A stretch of 14,847 nucleotides of DNA from Euzebyaceae bacterium (GTDB lineage Bacteria; Actinomycetota; Nitriliruptoria; Euzebyales; Egibacteraceae), in assembly GCA_013696915.1 (NCBI GenBank), contig JACCXR010000316.1, forward strand, positions 1 to 14,847, written 5' to 3'. A program made the translations under genes and the position numbers. Positions 7,497-14,451 of this stretch are shown here, piece after piece. Numbering within the stretch: position 1 is the stretch's first letter; each line of letters opens with the position of its first letter. The notes beneath the pieces are model-generated. The model had not been told where the DNA came from and did no database searches. It saw nothing but the letters and a program-made list of their open reading frames with translations.

Positions 7497-8107
7497 CGGC
7501 CGGTCCCGCCGGCGAGTTCGACCTCGACCTGCCGCCACCGGGGCGGATCGCCGGCCGTGCGACCGGGTGGTGGGGCATGGTCACCGGCCTGGTGGCGCTG
7601 GCGTCGATGCACTCGACGCTGCTCTTCGCGCATGTCTACCTCGCTGCCCGCGCCCAGGCGTGGCCGCCGGCGGGGACCGACGCCCCGGGGCTGGTCCCGG
7701 CGTCGATCGCCACGGCCGTCCTGATGCTCAGCGGCGTCGCCGGCGCGGTGGCGCACTCGGCGGCCGGGACTGGTGGCACGCGGCGCCTCCAGGCCGCCAC
7801 GGCCGTCACCGCCCTCCTCGGCGCGGTCTTCGTGACCCTGGCGGTGGGCGACCTGCGGGGGCTCGAGCTGGAGATGAGAGCGCACGTCTACGACGCCACC
7901 TTCGTCGTCTTCTGGGCCTTCGCGGTGTTCATGATCGCGATCGGCATCGCGGGCCTGGTGTTCATCCAGTTCCAGCTGTGGGGGGCCCGGCTGGACCAGC
8001 GTCAGCGGCTGCTGGCGGTCAACGCCGCGCTGTGGTGGTATTTCGCGATCGGGTGCTGGCTGGCCGTCTACGGGACGCTGTACCTCGGGGCGGGGGTGTG
8101 GCGGTGA
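7493..8107 (+). CDS. ctaE: Cytochrome c oxidase subunit III (divergent, five-helix form)
   Basis: 204 residues, usual for the bacterial five-helix form whose first two helices sit on CoxI. Residues 24-60 (GWWGMVTGLVALASMHSTLLFAHVYLAARAQAWPPAG) keep the family pattern, including RxxxWPP, but the conserved Ser-Glu of helix III appears as M39-H40-S41. The last helices (135-164 and 176-200) match the family only in outline: the usual HGxHV motif reads FMIAIGIAG and the usual YWHF reads WWYF (181-184). The subunit has no redox centre and stabilises proton uptake in CoxI. The start overlaps the CoxI stop by four bases (ATGA), with CAGGA just upstream. Identity rests on family pattern plus position; the divergence is genuine and worth noting. 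Confidence 0.85.
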   Translation: MTAGPAGEFDLDLPPPGRIAGRATGWWGMVTGLVALASMHSTLLFAHVYLAARAQAWPPAGTDAPGLVPASIATAVLMLSGVAGAVAHSAAGTGGTRRLQAATAVTALLGAVFVTLAVGDLRGLELEMRAHVYDATFVVFWAFAVFMIAIGIAGLVFIQFQLWGARLDQRQRLLAVNAALWWYFAIGCWLAVYGTLYLGAGVWR

Positions 8108-8604
8108 CCCGGTTGCCGGCGCTGTGGTTCGGGCTGCTCGGCGGCGTCTCCGCCTACGCGGCGCACCTGGTCGCAAGCTTCTGGGCGGTGCCGTTCGCGT
8201 GCGCGCGGGGGGGACCGGGGCTGCTGCACCTGCTCGCCGCTGCCATGGCACTCGTGGCGGCGACCGCGACGGCGGTCGCCGTCGCGGCGTGGCGGCGGCT
8301 GGGCGCCGGGTCCGGTTCGTCGCGACTCCCGGACCGCCGCGTCACCGGCTGGTCCGTTCCGTACCTCGGCGCGCTCGTCCTGCGGATGACGGCGGCGGCG
8401 ACCGGTCTGGTCGCGGCGCTCGCCGTGACCTCCGGCGTGCGCGGCCGGGGCTCGCAATCCGACGGCCGGCCCCGGGATGCCGCCGACCCGCCCGGTCGGG
8501 CGCCGTTCATGGCGGCTGCCGGCGCGCTGCTCAGCGGGCTGTCGCTGCTCACGATCCTGCTCGCCGGCCTCGCCAACTTCCTGGTGGACCCGTGCCTGCG
8601 GTGA
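8104..8604 (+). CDS. Small four-helix membrane protein of the oxidase cluster, function unknown
   Basis: 166 residues starting at GTG 8104, which overlaps the coxIII stop (GTGA). Hydrophobic segments lie at about 5-30, 38-60, 80-104 and 137-160, separated by basic or Gly/Ser-rich loops. The start LWFGLLGGVSAYAAHLVASFWAVPFACA resembles the W-x2-LL-x3-W-x2-HL pattern with a later Cys found in uncharacterised membrane proteins encoded beside caa3 oxidase and ctaG genes in other bacteria. H21 and C34 would be candidate metal or haem contacts, but that is speculation. Its place between coxIII and ctaG, with four-base overlaps on both sides, suggests a role in assembly or as an accessory subunit. 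Confidence 0.7.
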   Translation: MTRLPALWFGLLGGVSAYAAHLVASFWAVPFACARGGPGLLHLLAAAMALVAATATAVAVAAWRRLGAGSGSSRLPDRRVTGWSVPYLGALVLRMTAAATGLVAALAVTSGVRGRGSQSDGRPRDAADPPGRAPFMAAAGALLSGLSLLTILLAGLANFLVDPCLR

Positions 8605-9785
8605 CCGCCGCCGTCCCGGCGGTCCTCGTGGCGCTCGCCTGGTGGTACTGGCGCGGGACCGTGGCCCTGTGGCGGCGGCGAGGGCGTGGCGCGGCGGTGC
8701 CCGCCTGGCGGGCGGGGGCGTTCAGCGCCGGGCTGGTCGCCGTCGCCGTCGCGCTGCTGCCGCCGTTGGACGCGCGCGCGCACGCGGCGCTGAGCGCCCA
8801 CATGGTCCAGCACCTGCTGCTCCTACTCGTCGCCGCACCGCTGCTGGTCCTGGGGACGCCCGGGTTGCCGCTGTCCTGGGCGCTGACCGCGCCGCGGCGC
8901 CGGGCGCTGCGCCGGCTGGTCGCCGGCGGGGGGTTGCGGCGCCTCGCGGCCTCACCCGGCTGGCTGCCCGCGGTGTGGGCCGGGCACGTCGGCGTCATGT
9001 GGGCGTGGCACGCGCCGGGGCTGTACGAGGCCGCGCTGTCCAGCCCGGCCGTCCACGCGGCCGAGCACGCGACCATGCTCGGCACCGCGCTCGCCTTCTG
9101 GTGGACGGTGCTGGCGGGCGCGACCAGGCTGGCCCGCGGCGGGTCGGTGGTGGCGGTCTGGGCCGCGGCCGCGGCGAGCGGGCCGCTGGGGGCGCTGCTG
9201 GTCTTCGCGTCGCGCCCGTGGTACCAGACCTACGCGGCGGTCGCGGGCGACCGCGCCGCGCTGGCCGACCAGCAGCTCGCGGGGCTGCTGATGTGGGTCC
9301 CCGGCGGGGCGGTGTACCTCGTCGCCGGCGTGGCGCTGTTCGTCGCGTGGATGGCGGCGGTGGAGCGCCGGGCCGAGCAGCGGGCCGAGCAGCGCGCCGC
9401 GCGCCGCGCCGCGGCCGGCAAGCTCGCCGCCTGGATGACCATCGTCGTCGCGGTGGTCGCCGCCGCGTGCACGCCGCACGTCGATCAGCCGACCGCGGAG
9501 GTGACCGGGGACATCGCCCGCGGCCGCGAGCTCGTGCGCGAGTACGGCTGCGTCGCCTGCCACGCCGTGCCCGGCGTGCCGGTCGCGCAGGGCCGGGTGG
9601 GACCGCCGCTGGGCGGGATCGCCGGTCGTCGCACCGTCGCCGGGCAGTTGCCGAACACCACGGAGCAGCTCGCGCGCTGGATCCGCGAGCCGCAGGAGGT
9701 CAGTCCCGGCAACGTCATGCCGGACCTCGGCGTCACCGAACCGGACGCGCTCGACATCGTCGCGTACCTCTACTCCCTGGAGTGA
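8601..9785 (+). CDS. ctaG: CtaG-type oxidase assembly protein fused to a C-terminal cytochrome c domain
   Basis: 394 residues from GTG 8601, which overlaps the preceding stop (GTGA); GTG 8592 is an alternative. Residues 1-255 form a caa3_CtaG membrane domain of about seven helices with the family's histidines: SAHMVQHLLLL (H67, H71), GHVGVMWAWHAPGLYEAAL (H129, H137) and VHAAEHATMLGTALAFWW (H152, H156). CtaG proteins of this family are needed for copper insertion into caa3 oxidase. A charged linker with EQRA repeats (259-270) leads to a hydrophobic segment ending in VAAAC (C290), which looks like a lipobox, then a class I cytochrome c domain with CVACH (317-321) and axial M373 (VMPDL). Its last residues, AYLYSLE, echo the AYLESLE end of CoxII. 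No stop or frameshift separates the halves. An internal ATG at 9435 could give a separate lipoprotein cytochrome, but it lacks a good ribosome site. Confidence 0.85.
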   Translation: MTAAVPAVLVALAWWYWRGTVALWRRRGRGAAVPAWRAGAFSAGLVAVAVALLPPLDARAHAALSAHMVQHLLLLLVAAPLLVLGTPGLPLSWALTAPRRRALRRLVAGGGLRRLAASPGWLPAVWAGHVGVMWAWHAPGLYEAALSSPAVHAAEHATMLGTALAFWWTVLAGATRLARGGSVVAVWAAAAASGPLGALLVFASRPWYQTYAAVAGDRAALADQQLAGLLMWVPGGAVYLVAGVALFVAWMAAVERRAEQRAEQRAARRAAAGKLAAWMTIVVAVVAAACTPHVDQPTAEVTGDIARGRELVREYGCVACHAVPGVPVAQGRVGPPLGGIAGRRTVAGQLPNTTEQLARWIREPQEVSPGNVMPDLGVTEPDALDIVAYLYSLE

Positions 9786-9823
9786 GCCCGCGGGCGACGG
9801 GTGCGCACCGGCGGCGGGCTCAC
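9782..9823. terminator. Bidirectional terminator-like inverted repeat between convergent genes
   Basis: GTGAGCCCGC (9782-9791) and GCGGGCTCAC (9814-9823) are perfect 10-base inverted repeats, and the loop contains the palindrome GGTGCGCACC (9800-9809). The stop codons of both convergent genes, TGA 9783-9785 on plus and TGA 9822-9820 on minus, lie in the two arms. There is no T-run on either side, which is common for actinobacterial hairpin terminators. It probably ends the oxidase cluster and the ndh transcript alike. Confidence 0.65.
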
Positions 9824-11130
9824 CCGCCGGTCTCGCGCGCCGCCCGATCGATCGGGAGCCGCGGGTCCTCCAGCGAACCGAGGCTCACGATCTCCCGGCG
9901 GAACGGGATGCCGACCAGCCAGTCGACGACGATGCGGAGCTTGCGGTTGACCGTCGGCACCTGCACGACGTAGTAGAGGCGGCGCAGCAGCCACGGGAGG
10001 AAACCCCGCAGCTCGAGGCCGCGCATGCTCGCCACCCCCTTGTAGCGCCCAAGGGTGACGAGCTCGCCGAGGCTGTCGTGGCGGAACGGCCTGAGCGGTT
10101 CGTCCCGCAGCGTCGCCACGAGGTTGTCGGCCAGCCGCCGCGCCGCTCGTTGGGCGTGCTGCGCGGTCGGCGGGTAGTGGCCGCCGCCGGGGTCCGGGAC
10201 GGCGGCGTTGTCGCCGGCCGCCCACGCCCCGCCGGCGCCGGCGACGCGGAGCTCCGAGTCGACGACGAGCCGCCCGCTGTCGTCGACGGGGAGCCCGAGC
10301 TCGCCGGTCAGGGCCTGCGGGCGGATGCCCGCCATCCACACCAGCGTGTCGGCCTCGACCTCCACGCCGGTGGACAGCCGCATCCGGCCGTCCTCGGCGG
10401 ACTCCAGGGTCGTCTCCAGGTGCACCTCGATGCCCCGGGACCGGAGCGTCCGCAGTGCGTGGGCGGCCAGGCCGGGCTCCACCGTGGGCAGGATCCCGTC
10501 CGTGGCCTCCACCAGGATCCAGCGCAGGTCCGGCGGCCGGACCCGCGTGAAGGCGTCGCAGCAGGCACGGGCCATGTCCTCGAGCTCGGCGAGCGCCTCC
10601 ACGCCGGTGTAGCCGCCACCGACGAAGACGAAGGTGAGCGCACGCCGGCGCGCGCGCTCGTCGTCGGTGGCCTCGGCGACCTCGAGCCGGGCGAGCACGT
10701 GGTTGCGGAGGTGGATGGCCTCGGTGACCGTCTGGAACCCGACCGCCCGCTCGGCCACGCCGGGGATCGGCAGCACGCGGGTCATCGACCCCAGCCCCAG
10801 GACGACGTGGTCGTAGCGCAGCTCGCGGGCCGGCCCGTCGTGCGGCGCGACCGTGGCGAGCCGGCCCGGGTGGTCCAGCGCCTCCAGGCGGCCGGTCACC
10901 AGGCGGGTGCGGCGCAGCGCCTGACGCAGCGGCACCACCGCGTGCCGAGGCTCGAGCGTGCCGGAGGCGACCTCGGGAAGCAGCGGCTGGTACACCATGA
11001 AGTTTTCGGGGCTGACGAGCGTGAGGTCGGCCTCGTCCGGTCGCAGACGCCGCTCGAGGCGCAGGGCCGCGTAGAGCCCGACGTACCCACCCCCGACGAG
11101 CAGGATCCGGGGCGCGGTGGACGAGGGCAC
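9820..11130 (-). CDS. ndh: Type II NADH:quinone oxidoreductase (NDH-2)
   Basis: 436 residues. The FAD-binding Rossmann motif GGGYVG (13-18) begins the protein, the NADH-binding GGGYTG lies at 171-176, and AAGD (305-308) matches the second FAD contact. PTAQHAQ (321-327) fits the AQxAxQ quinone-site motif of NDH-2. ENFMVYQPLLPEV (42-54) is typical of this family. The C-terminal amphipathic region (about 377-410, GFLPWLLRRLYYVVQV onward) would hold it on the inner face of the membrane. The enzyme oxidises NADH and reduces quinone without pumping protons. GTG 11130-11128 is chosen because AGGAG (11137-11141) stands six bases upstream and the FAD motif follows at the normal distance; upstream codons in this frame run antisense to the SDR gene. 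Being convergent with the oxidase cluster, it could feed quinol to the bcc complex, though it has its own promoter. Confidence 0.92.
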   Translation of the reverse strand: MPSSTAPRILLVGGGYVGLYAALRLERRLRPDEADLTLVSPENFMVYQPLLPEVASGTLEPRHAVVPLRQALRRTRLVTGRLEALDHPGRLATVAPHDGPARELRYDHVVLGLGSMTRVLPIPGVAERAVGFQTVTEAIHLRNHVLARLEVAEATDDERARRRALTFVFVGGGYTGVEALAELEDMARACCDAFTRVRPPDLRWILVEATDGILPTVEPGLAAHALRTLRSRGIEVHLETTLESAEDGRMRLSTGVEVEADTLVWMAGIRPQALTGELGLPVDDSGRLVVDSELRVAGAGGAWAAGDNAAVPDPGGGHYPPTAQHAQRAARRLADNLVATLRDEPLRPFRHDSLGELVTLGRYKGVASMRGLELRGFLPWLLRRLYYVVQVPTVNRKLRIVVDWLVGIPFRREIVSLGSLEDPRLPIDRAARETGG

Positions 11131-11174
11131 GGAGGACTCCTGAAGCGTCGGCGGAACGGCCGCGGTCCCGTCGA

Positions 11175-11180
11175 GGACTA
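11175..11180 (-). promoter_or_regulatory. Possible -10 element for ndh
   Basis: On the minus strand GGGTAGTCC (TAGTCC at 11180-11175) lies about 45 bases before the ndh GTG, sharing GGGTAGT with the elements found before the two plus-strand operons. No clear -35 is seen. Confidence 0.2.
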
Positions 11181-11217
11181 CCCGCCACCGCCGTGCGGGA
11201 AGCCCGACGCGGGGCGG

Positions 11218-11244
11218 TTGCCCGGGCCGGTCCCCGGGTAGTGG
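11218..11244 (+). promoter_or_regulatory. Promoter-like element placing transcription start at the SDR start codon
   Basis: TAGTGG (11239-11244) precedes the ATG at 11251 by six bases, and TTGCCC (11218-11223) lies 15 bases further up. If TAGTGG is the -10, transcription would start at or beside the A of the ATG, giving a leaderless mRNA; this fits the lack of a Shine-Dalgarno sequence. The alternative reading GTTG-N15-GGGTAG (11217-11241) resembles stress sigma factor promoters of the SigB/SigF class. CCCCGGGTAGTG is shared exactly with 1485-1496. Confidence 0.35.
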
Positions 11245-11250
11245 CTGGCC

Positions 11251-12237
11251 ATGGAGCCCCGCGTAGCCGTGATCACCGGCGCGACGGCCGGTGTCGGTCG
11301 CGCCACCGCTTGCGCGTTCGCCCGCGCGGGCGCGAGCGTGGGGCTGCTCGCGCGCGGGGAGGACGCGCTGCGCGCGACCGCCGACGAACTGCGGGCCCTG
11401 GGCGCCCGCGTGGTCGCCCTCCCGACGGACGTCGCGGACCACGACCGGGTCGAGACAGCCGCGGCCCGCGTCGAGTCCGAGCTCGGTCCGATCGACGTCT
11501 GGGTCAACAACGCCATGACGGCGGTCTTCGCGCGGGTACGCGACACCACGGCGGCCGAGTTCCGCAGGGTGACCGAGGTCACCTATCTCGGGCAGGTGCA
11601 CGGCACGCTCGCGGCCCTCGCCCGGATGCGCCCTCGCGACTCGGGCGTCATCGTCCAGGTCAGCTCGGCGCTGGCGTTCCGCGGCATCCCGCTGCAGGCG
11701 TCCTACTGCGGCGCGAAGCACGCGATCAAGGGGTTCACCGAGTCGCTGCGCTGCGAGCTGCTCGCCGAGGGCAGCGGCGTCAAGGTGGTCATGGTCCACA
11801 TGCCGGGGCTGAACACCCCGCAGTTCGGCTGGGTGCGGACGCGGCTGCCGCGCCATCCGCGGCCGGTGCCGCCGGTGTACCAGCCGGAGGTCGCCGCCCG
11901 CGCCATCGTGTGGGCCGCGTCCCACCCCCACCGGCGCGAACTCGTCGTCGGCTATCCGACCGTCGGCACGATCTGGGGCAACCGCTTCTTCCCGGGGCTG
12001 CTCGACCGCTACCTCGCGCGCACGAACATCGACGCCCAGCAGACGGACGACCCGGTCGCCGGCGACCGTCCGGACTACGTCGACGGGCCGGTGCCCGGAG
12101 ACCACGCCGCGCACGGGATCTTCGACGACGAGGCGAGGCCGCGGAGCCCCCAGCTGGCGCTGACGACTCATCGGCGCGCGGTGGCCGCCGGAGCCCTCGG
12201 AGCCGCGGTGCTCGCGGGCGCCCTCCGGCGCCGGTGA
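11251..12237 (+). CDS. Short-chain dehydrogenase/reductase with hydrophobic C-terminal tail
   Basis: 328 residues. The NAD(P)-binding motif TGATAGVG is at 9-16, NNAM at 86-89 (the NNAG equivalent), and the catalytic set S139, Y152 and K156 is intact (VSSALAFRG...SYCGAKH). This is the classical SDR pattern; R35 after the second strand suggests NADPH preference, by inference. The fold should end near residue 250. A tail of about 75 residues follows: an acidic, Asp/Pro-rich stretch (263-300) and a final hydrophobic segment AVAAGALGAAVLAGA flanked by arginines (308-328), probably a membrane anchor. The substrate is unknown. No Shine-Dalgarno sequence precedes the ATG, and a -10-like element lies just upstream, so translation may be leaderless. 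GH15 follows 26 bases downstream on the same strand, so the two are probably cotranscribed. Confidence 0.85.
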   Translation: MEPRVAVITGATAGVGRATACAFARAGASVGLLARGEDALRATADELRALGARVVALPTDVADHDRVETAAARVESELGPIDVWVNNAMTAVFARVRDTTAAEFRRVTEVTYLGQVHGTLAALARMRPRDSGVIVQVSSALAFRGIPLQASYCGAKHAIKGFTESLRCELLAEGSGVKVVMVHMPGLNTPQFGWVRTRLPRHPRPVPPVYQPEVAARAIVWAASHPHRRELVVGYPTVGTIWGNRFFPGLLDRYLARTNIDAQQTDDPVAGDRPDYVDGPVPGDHAAHGIFDDEARPRSPQLALTTHRRAVAAGALGAAVLAGALRRR

Positions 12238-12263
12238 CCCGGCCGGCGGCCGATCGTCGATCC

Positions 12264-14189
12264 ATGAGCACCCGCGACCCCGACTTCCGTCCCCTGAGCC
12301 GCCGAGACGGCTACCTTCCACTGGAGGACCACGGACTGATCGGCGACGGGAAGACGGCGGCGCTCGTCGCGCGCGACGGCGCGGTGGCGTGGCTGTGCGT
12401 CCCGCGCTTCGATTCGCCGGCGCTGTTCTGCGGCCTGCTGGACCGGCGGCGCGGCGGCGAATTCAGGGTGACCCCGGACGACCTCGTGGAGTCCCGGCAG
12501 TCCTATGACACCGACACCGGCGTGCTCGTGACCGACCTCCGCAGCCGCGACGGCCTCGTGCGCGTCACCGACGCACTGGCGCTGGACTCGGAGGCGGACC
12601 TGTCGTCAAACGGGGACCCGGCCCGGGGCCGGCTCGTGCGGCACCTGCGGGTGCTCGACGGCTCCGCGCGGGTGCGGATACGTATCCGGCCGCGGGCCGG
12701 CACCGACGTGGAGGTGACCGCGGACGGCCTGCGAGCCGAATGGCACGGCCACGATGTGCGTGTGCGGTCCGACCTGCGGCTCGAGCCCGACAGCGCCCAT
12801 GACCTCAGTGCCGGCGACGTCGCGCAGATCACGCTCGCATGGGGTGGGGACCCTCGGGATGCGTCCACCTCCGCCGAACAGGTCCTCGACCAGACGCGCG
12901 CCGCGTGGCGCCGGTGGTTGCGATCGTTCACGTACGAGGGCCCGCGCGCGGCACTCGTCCGCCGGTCCGCGATCACCCTCAAGCTCCTCGACCACGTGCC
13001 GAACGGCGCCATCGTGGCCGCGCCGACGTCGTCGCTGCCGGAGACCATCGGCGGGGAGCGCAACTGGGACTACCGGTACACCTGGATCCGTGACGCCGCG
13101 TTCTCGGTGTACGCGCTGCGGCGCATCGGTCTGCAGCAGGAGGCGACGGACTTCCTCGCCTGGGTGCTCGACACGGTCGAGCGTGCCGACCGGATCGAGG
13201 TGATGTACGACCTCGACGGCGCACCCCCGCCTGCGGAGCGGATCGACGAGGAGCTCGAGGGGTACCGCGGCTCGTCGCCCGTGCGATGGGGCAACGCAGC
13301 AGCCGGGCAGCAACAGCACGACGTGTACGGGGAGGTCCTCGACTGCGCCTTCCAGTGGGCCGCCCGTGACGGACGGATCGACCCGACCCGGTGGGCGACC
13401 CTGCGCCCGCTCGTCGAAGCCGCCGGCCGTGAGTGGGACCAAGGCGACCGCGGGATCTGGGAGATCCGAACGTCGGGCAGGCCGTTCACGTACTCCGCGG
13501 CGCTGTGCCAGGTCGCCCTCGACCGCGGCGCCCGGCTCGCGGAGCGGTTCGGGCTGGCGGGTGACGCCGCCGGCTGGCGGCGCGCCGCCGACCGGATCGT
13601 TGAGAGCATCCTCTCCGATGCGTGGGACGAAGAGGCCGGCGCGCTCACCGAGGCGCTCGGCGGCGGGGCACTGGACGCGAGCGTCCTGACGCTGCCCCTG
13701 CGACGGGTCCTCCCCGCCGACCATCCCCGGATGGTGGCGACGACGGAGGCGGTGGCGCGGCGCCTCGGGGCCGGGGACGGACTGCTGTACCGCTACGACC
13801 CCGAGCGATCACCCGACGGCCTCGAAGGCGAGGAGGGCGCGTTCCTGCTGTGCAGCTTCTGGCTGGTCGACAACCTCGCCAAGCAGGGCCGCCTCGACGA
13901 GGCCACCGACCTCTACGACTCGCTGTGCGACCGCGCCAACCCGCTCGGCCTCCTGCCGGAGCAGATCGAGCCCGGCACCGGCGCGTTCCTCGGCAACTAC
14001 CCCCAGGCGTTCAGCCACGTCGGGGTGGTGTCCAGCGGCGTCGGCCTCGGCCGGCGGCACGCCGAGCGCGAGGCCGGCGTGCCGCCCGGAACGTCCGCCG
14101 GTGCCGACGCGTCCCACCGCGCCTTCTCCACGGCCACCGAATCGCTGCCTCCGCCCCGCTCCCGCGACGGCCGGCCGAGAGAGCGCTGA
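12264..14189 (+). CDS. GH15-family glycoside hydrolase (glucoamylase or trehalase-like)
   Basis: 641 residues from ATG 12264. The N-terminal beta domain (about 15-240) starts LEDHGLIGDGKTAALVARDGAVAWLCVPRFDSP, typical of bacterial GH15. The (alpha/alpha)6 barrel shows ERNWDYRYTWIRDA (265-278), QQQHDVYGEVLD (349-360), GIWE with probable catalytic acid E400, and LPEQIEP with probable catalytic base E566. All motifs are intact and the length is usual for the family. The residues after GIWE, IRTSGRPFTYSAALCQVALDRG, match the family. No signal peptide is seen, so it acts in the cytoplasm. Bacterial enzymes of this type split alpha-1,4-glucans or, in mycobacterial relatives, trehalose; sequence alone does not decide. 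The C-terminal 45 residues are Ser/Pro/Arg-rich and probably disordered. No clear ribosome site precedes the ATG. Confidence 0.92.
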   Translation: MSTRDPDFRPLSRRDGYLPLEDHGLIGDGKTAALVARDGAVAWLCVPRFDSPALFCGLLDRRRGGEFRVTPDDLVESRQSYDTDTGVLVTDLRSRDGLVRVTDALALDSEADLSSNGDPARGRLVRHLRVLDGSARVRIRIRPRAGTDVEVTADGLRAEWHGHDVRVRSDLRLEPDSAHDLSAGDVAQITLAWGGDPRDASTSAEQVLDQTRAAWRRWLRSFTYEGPRAALVRRSAITLKLLDHVPNGAIVAAPTSSLPETIGGERNWDYRYTWIRDAAFSVYALRRIGLQQEATDFLAWVLDTVERADRIEVMYDLDGAPPPAERIDEELEGYRGSSPVRWGNAAAGQQQHDVYGEVLDCAFQWAARDGRIDPTRWATLRPLVEAAGREWDQGDRGIWEIRTSGRPFTYSAALCQVALDRGARLAERFGLAGDAAGWRRAADRIVESILSDAWDEEAGALTEALGGGALDASVLTLPLRRVLPADHPRMVATTEAVARRLGAGDGLLYRYDPERSPDGLEGEEGAFLLCSFWLVDNLAKQGRLDEATDLYDSLCDRANPLGLLPEQIEPGTGAFLGNYPQAFSHVGVVSSGVGLGRRHAEREAGVPPGTSAGADASHRAFSTATESLPPPRSRDGRPRER

Positions 14190-14451
14190 CGTGCGACGCG
14201 CCTGGTCGTCGAGGACGGTCAGGGCTCATGCCGGTTGCTCTCTGTGAGCGGGATGAAGTCGTCCGGCGGGACGAGCCCGCGCTCGGGATGCTCCCCAGCG
14301 CAGCAGGGCCTCGACTCCCTAGGGGGGAGGGGCGACGCGCCCGCCCTGCCCCGTCCTGCCCGGCCCGGCCCGGCCCGGACGAGCAGTCTCGGTGACCGCG
14401 AAGCGGGTGCCGTTGGGTGCACCGCACTTCCCGAAAGAACCGGTGGCCGGC
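14190..14451. other. Gene-free stretch after the GH15 gene
   Basis: No frame here has convincing coding character and no tRNA or other RNA gene could be made out. It holds an inverted, G/C-run segment around 14316-14331 (CTCCCTAGGGGGGAG), a possible weak terminator for the upstream operon, and a short tandem repeat at 14358-14377. Minus-strand ORFs through it have low-complexity Pro/Ser/Arg composition. Confidence 0.4.
14358..14377. repeat. Four tandem copies of a 5-base unit, GCCCG
   Basis: GCCCG is repeated four times without interruption, preceded by related pentamers (CCTGC, CCCGT). It lies in non-coding DNA between GH15 and the ATPase remnant and is probably a slippage product. Confidence 0.6.

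Noticed and set aside
4818..7538. 906-residue minus-strand ORF antisense to coxII and coxI
   Set aside because: It is a product of high GC and lies opposite genes with full sets of catalytic motifs; its composition is Arg/Glu/Asp-rich with no domain pattern.
11193..12263. N-terminal extension of the GH15 protein to 998 residues
   Set aside because: The upstream part is out of frame with the SDR gene, which has complete motifs; the GH15 N-terminal domain begins naturally after ATG 12264.
11131..12321. N-terminal extension of NDH-2 to about 833 residues on the minus strand
   Set aside because: The FAD motif and AGGAG site fix the start at 11130; the upstream part is antisense to the SDR gene.
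14225..14270. Possible tRNA trace suggested by the minus-strand reading LTESNRHEP, a phrase often seen in false ORFs over tRNA genes
   Set aside because: No T-loop GGTTCGA, acceptor stem pairing or cloverleaf could be built around it.
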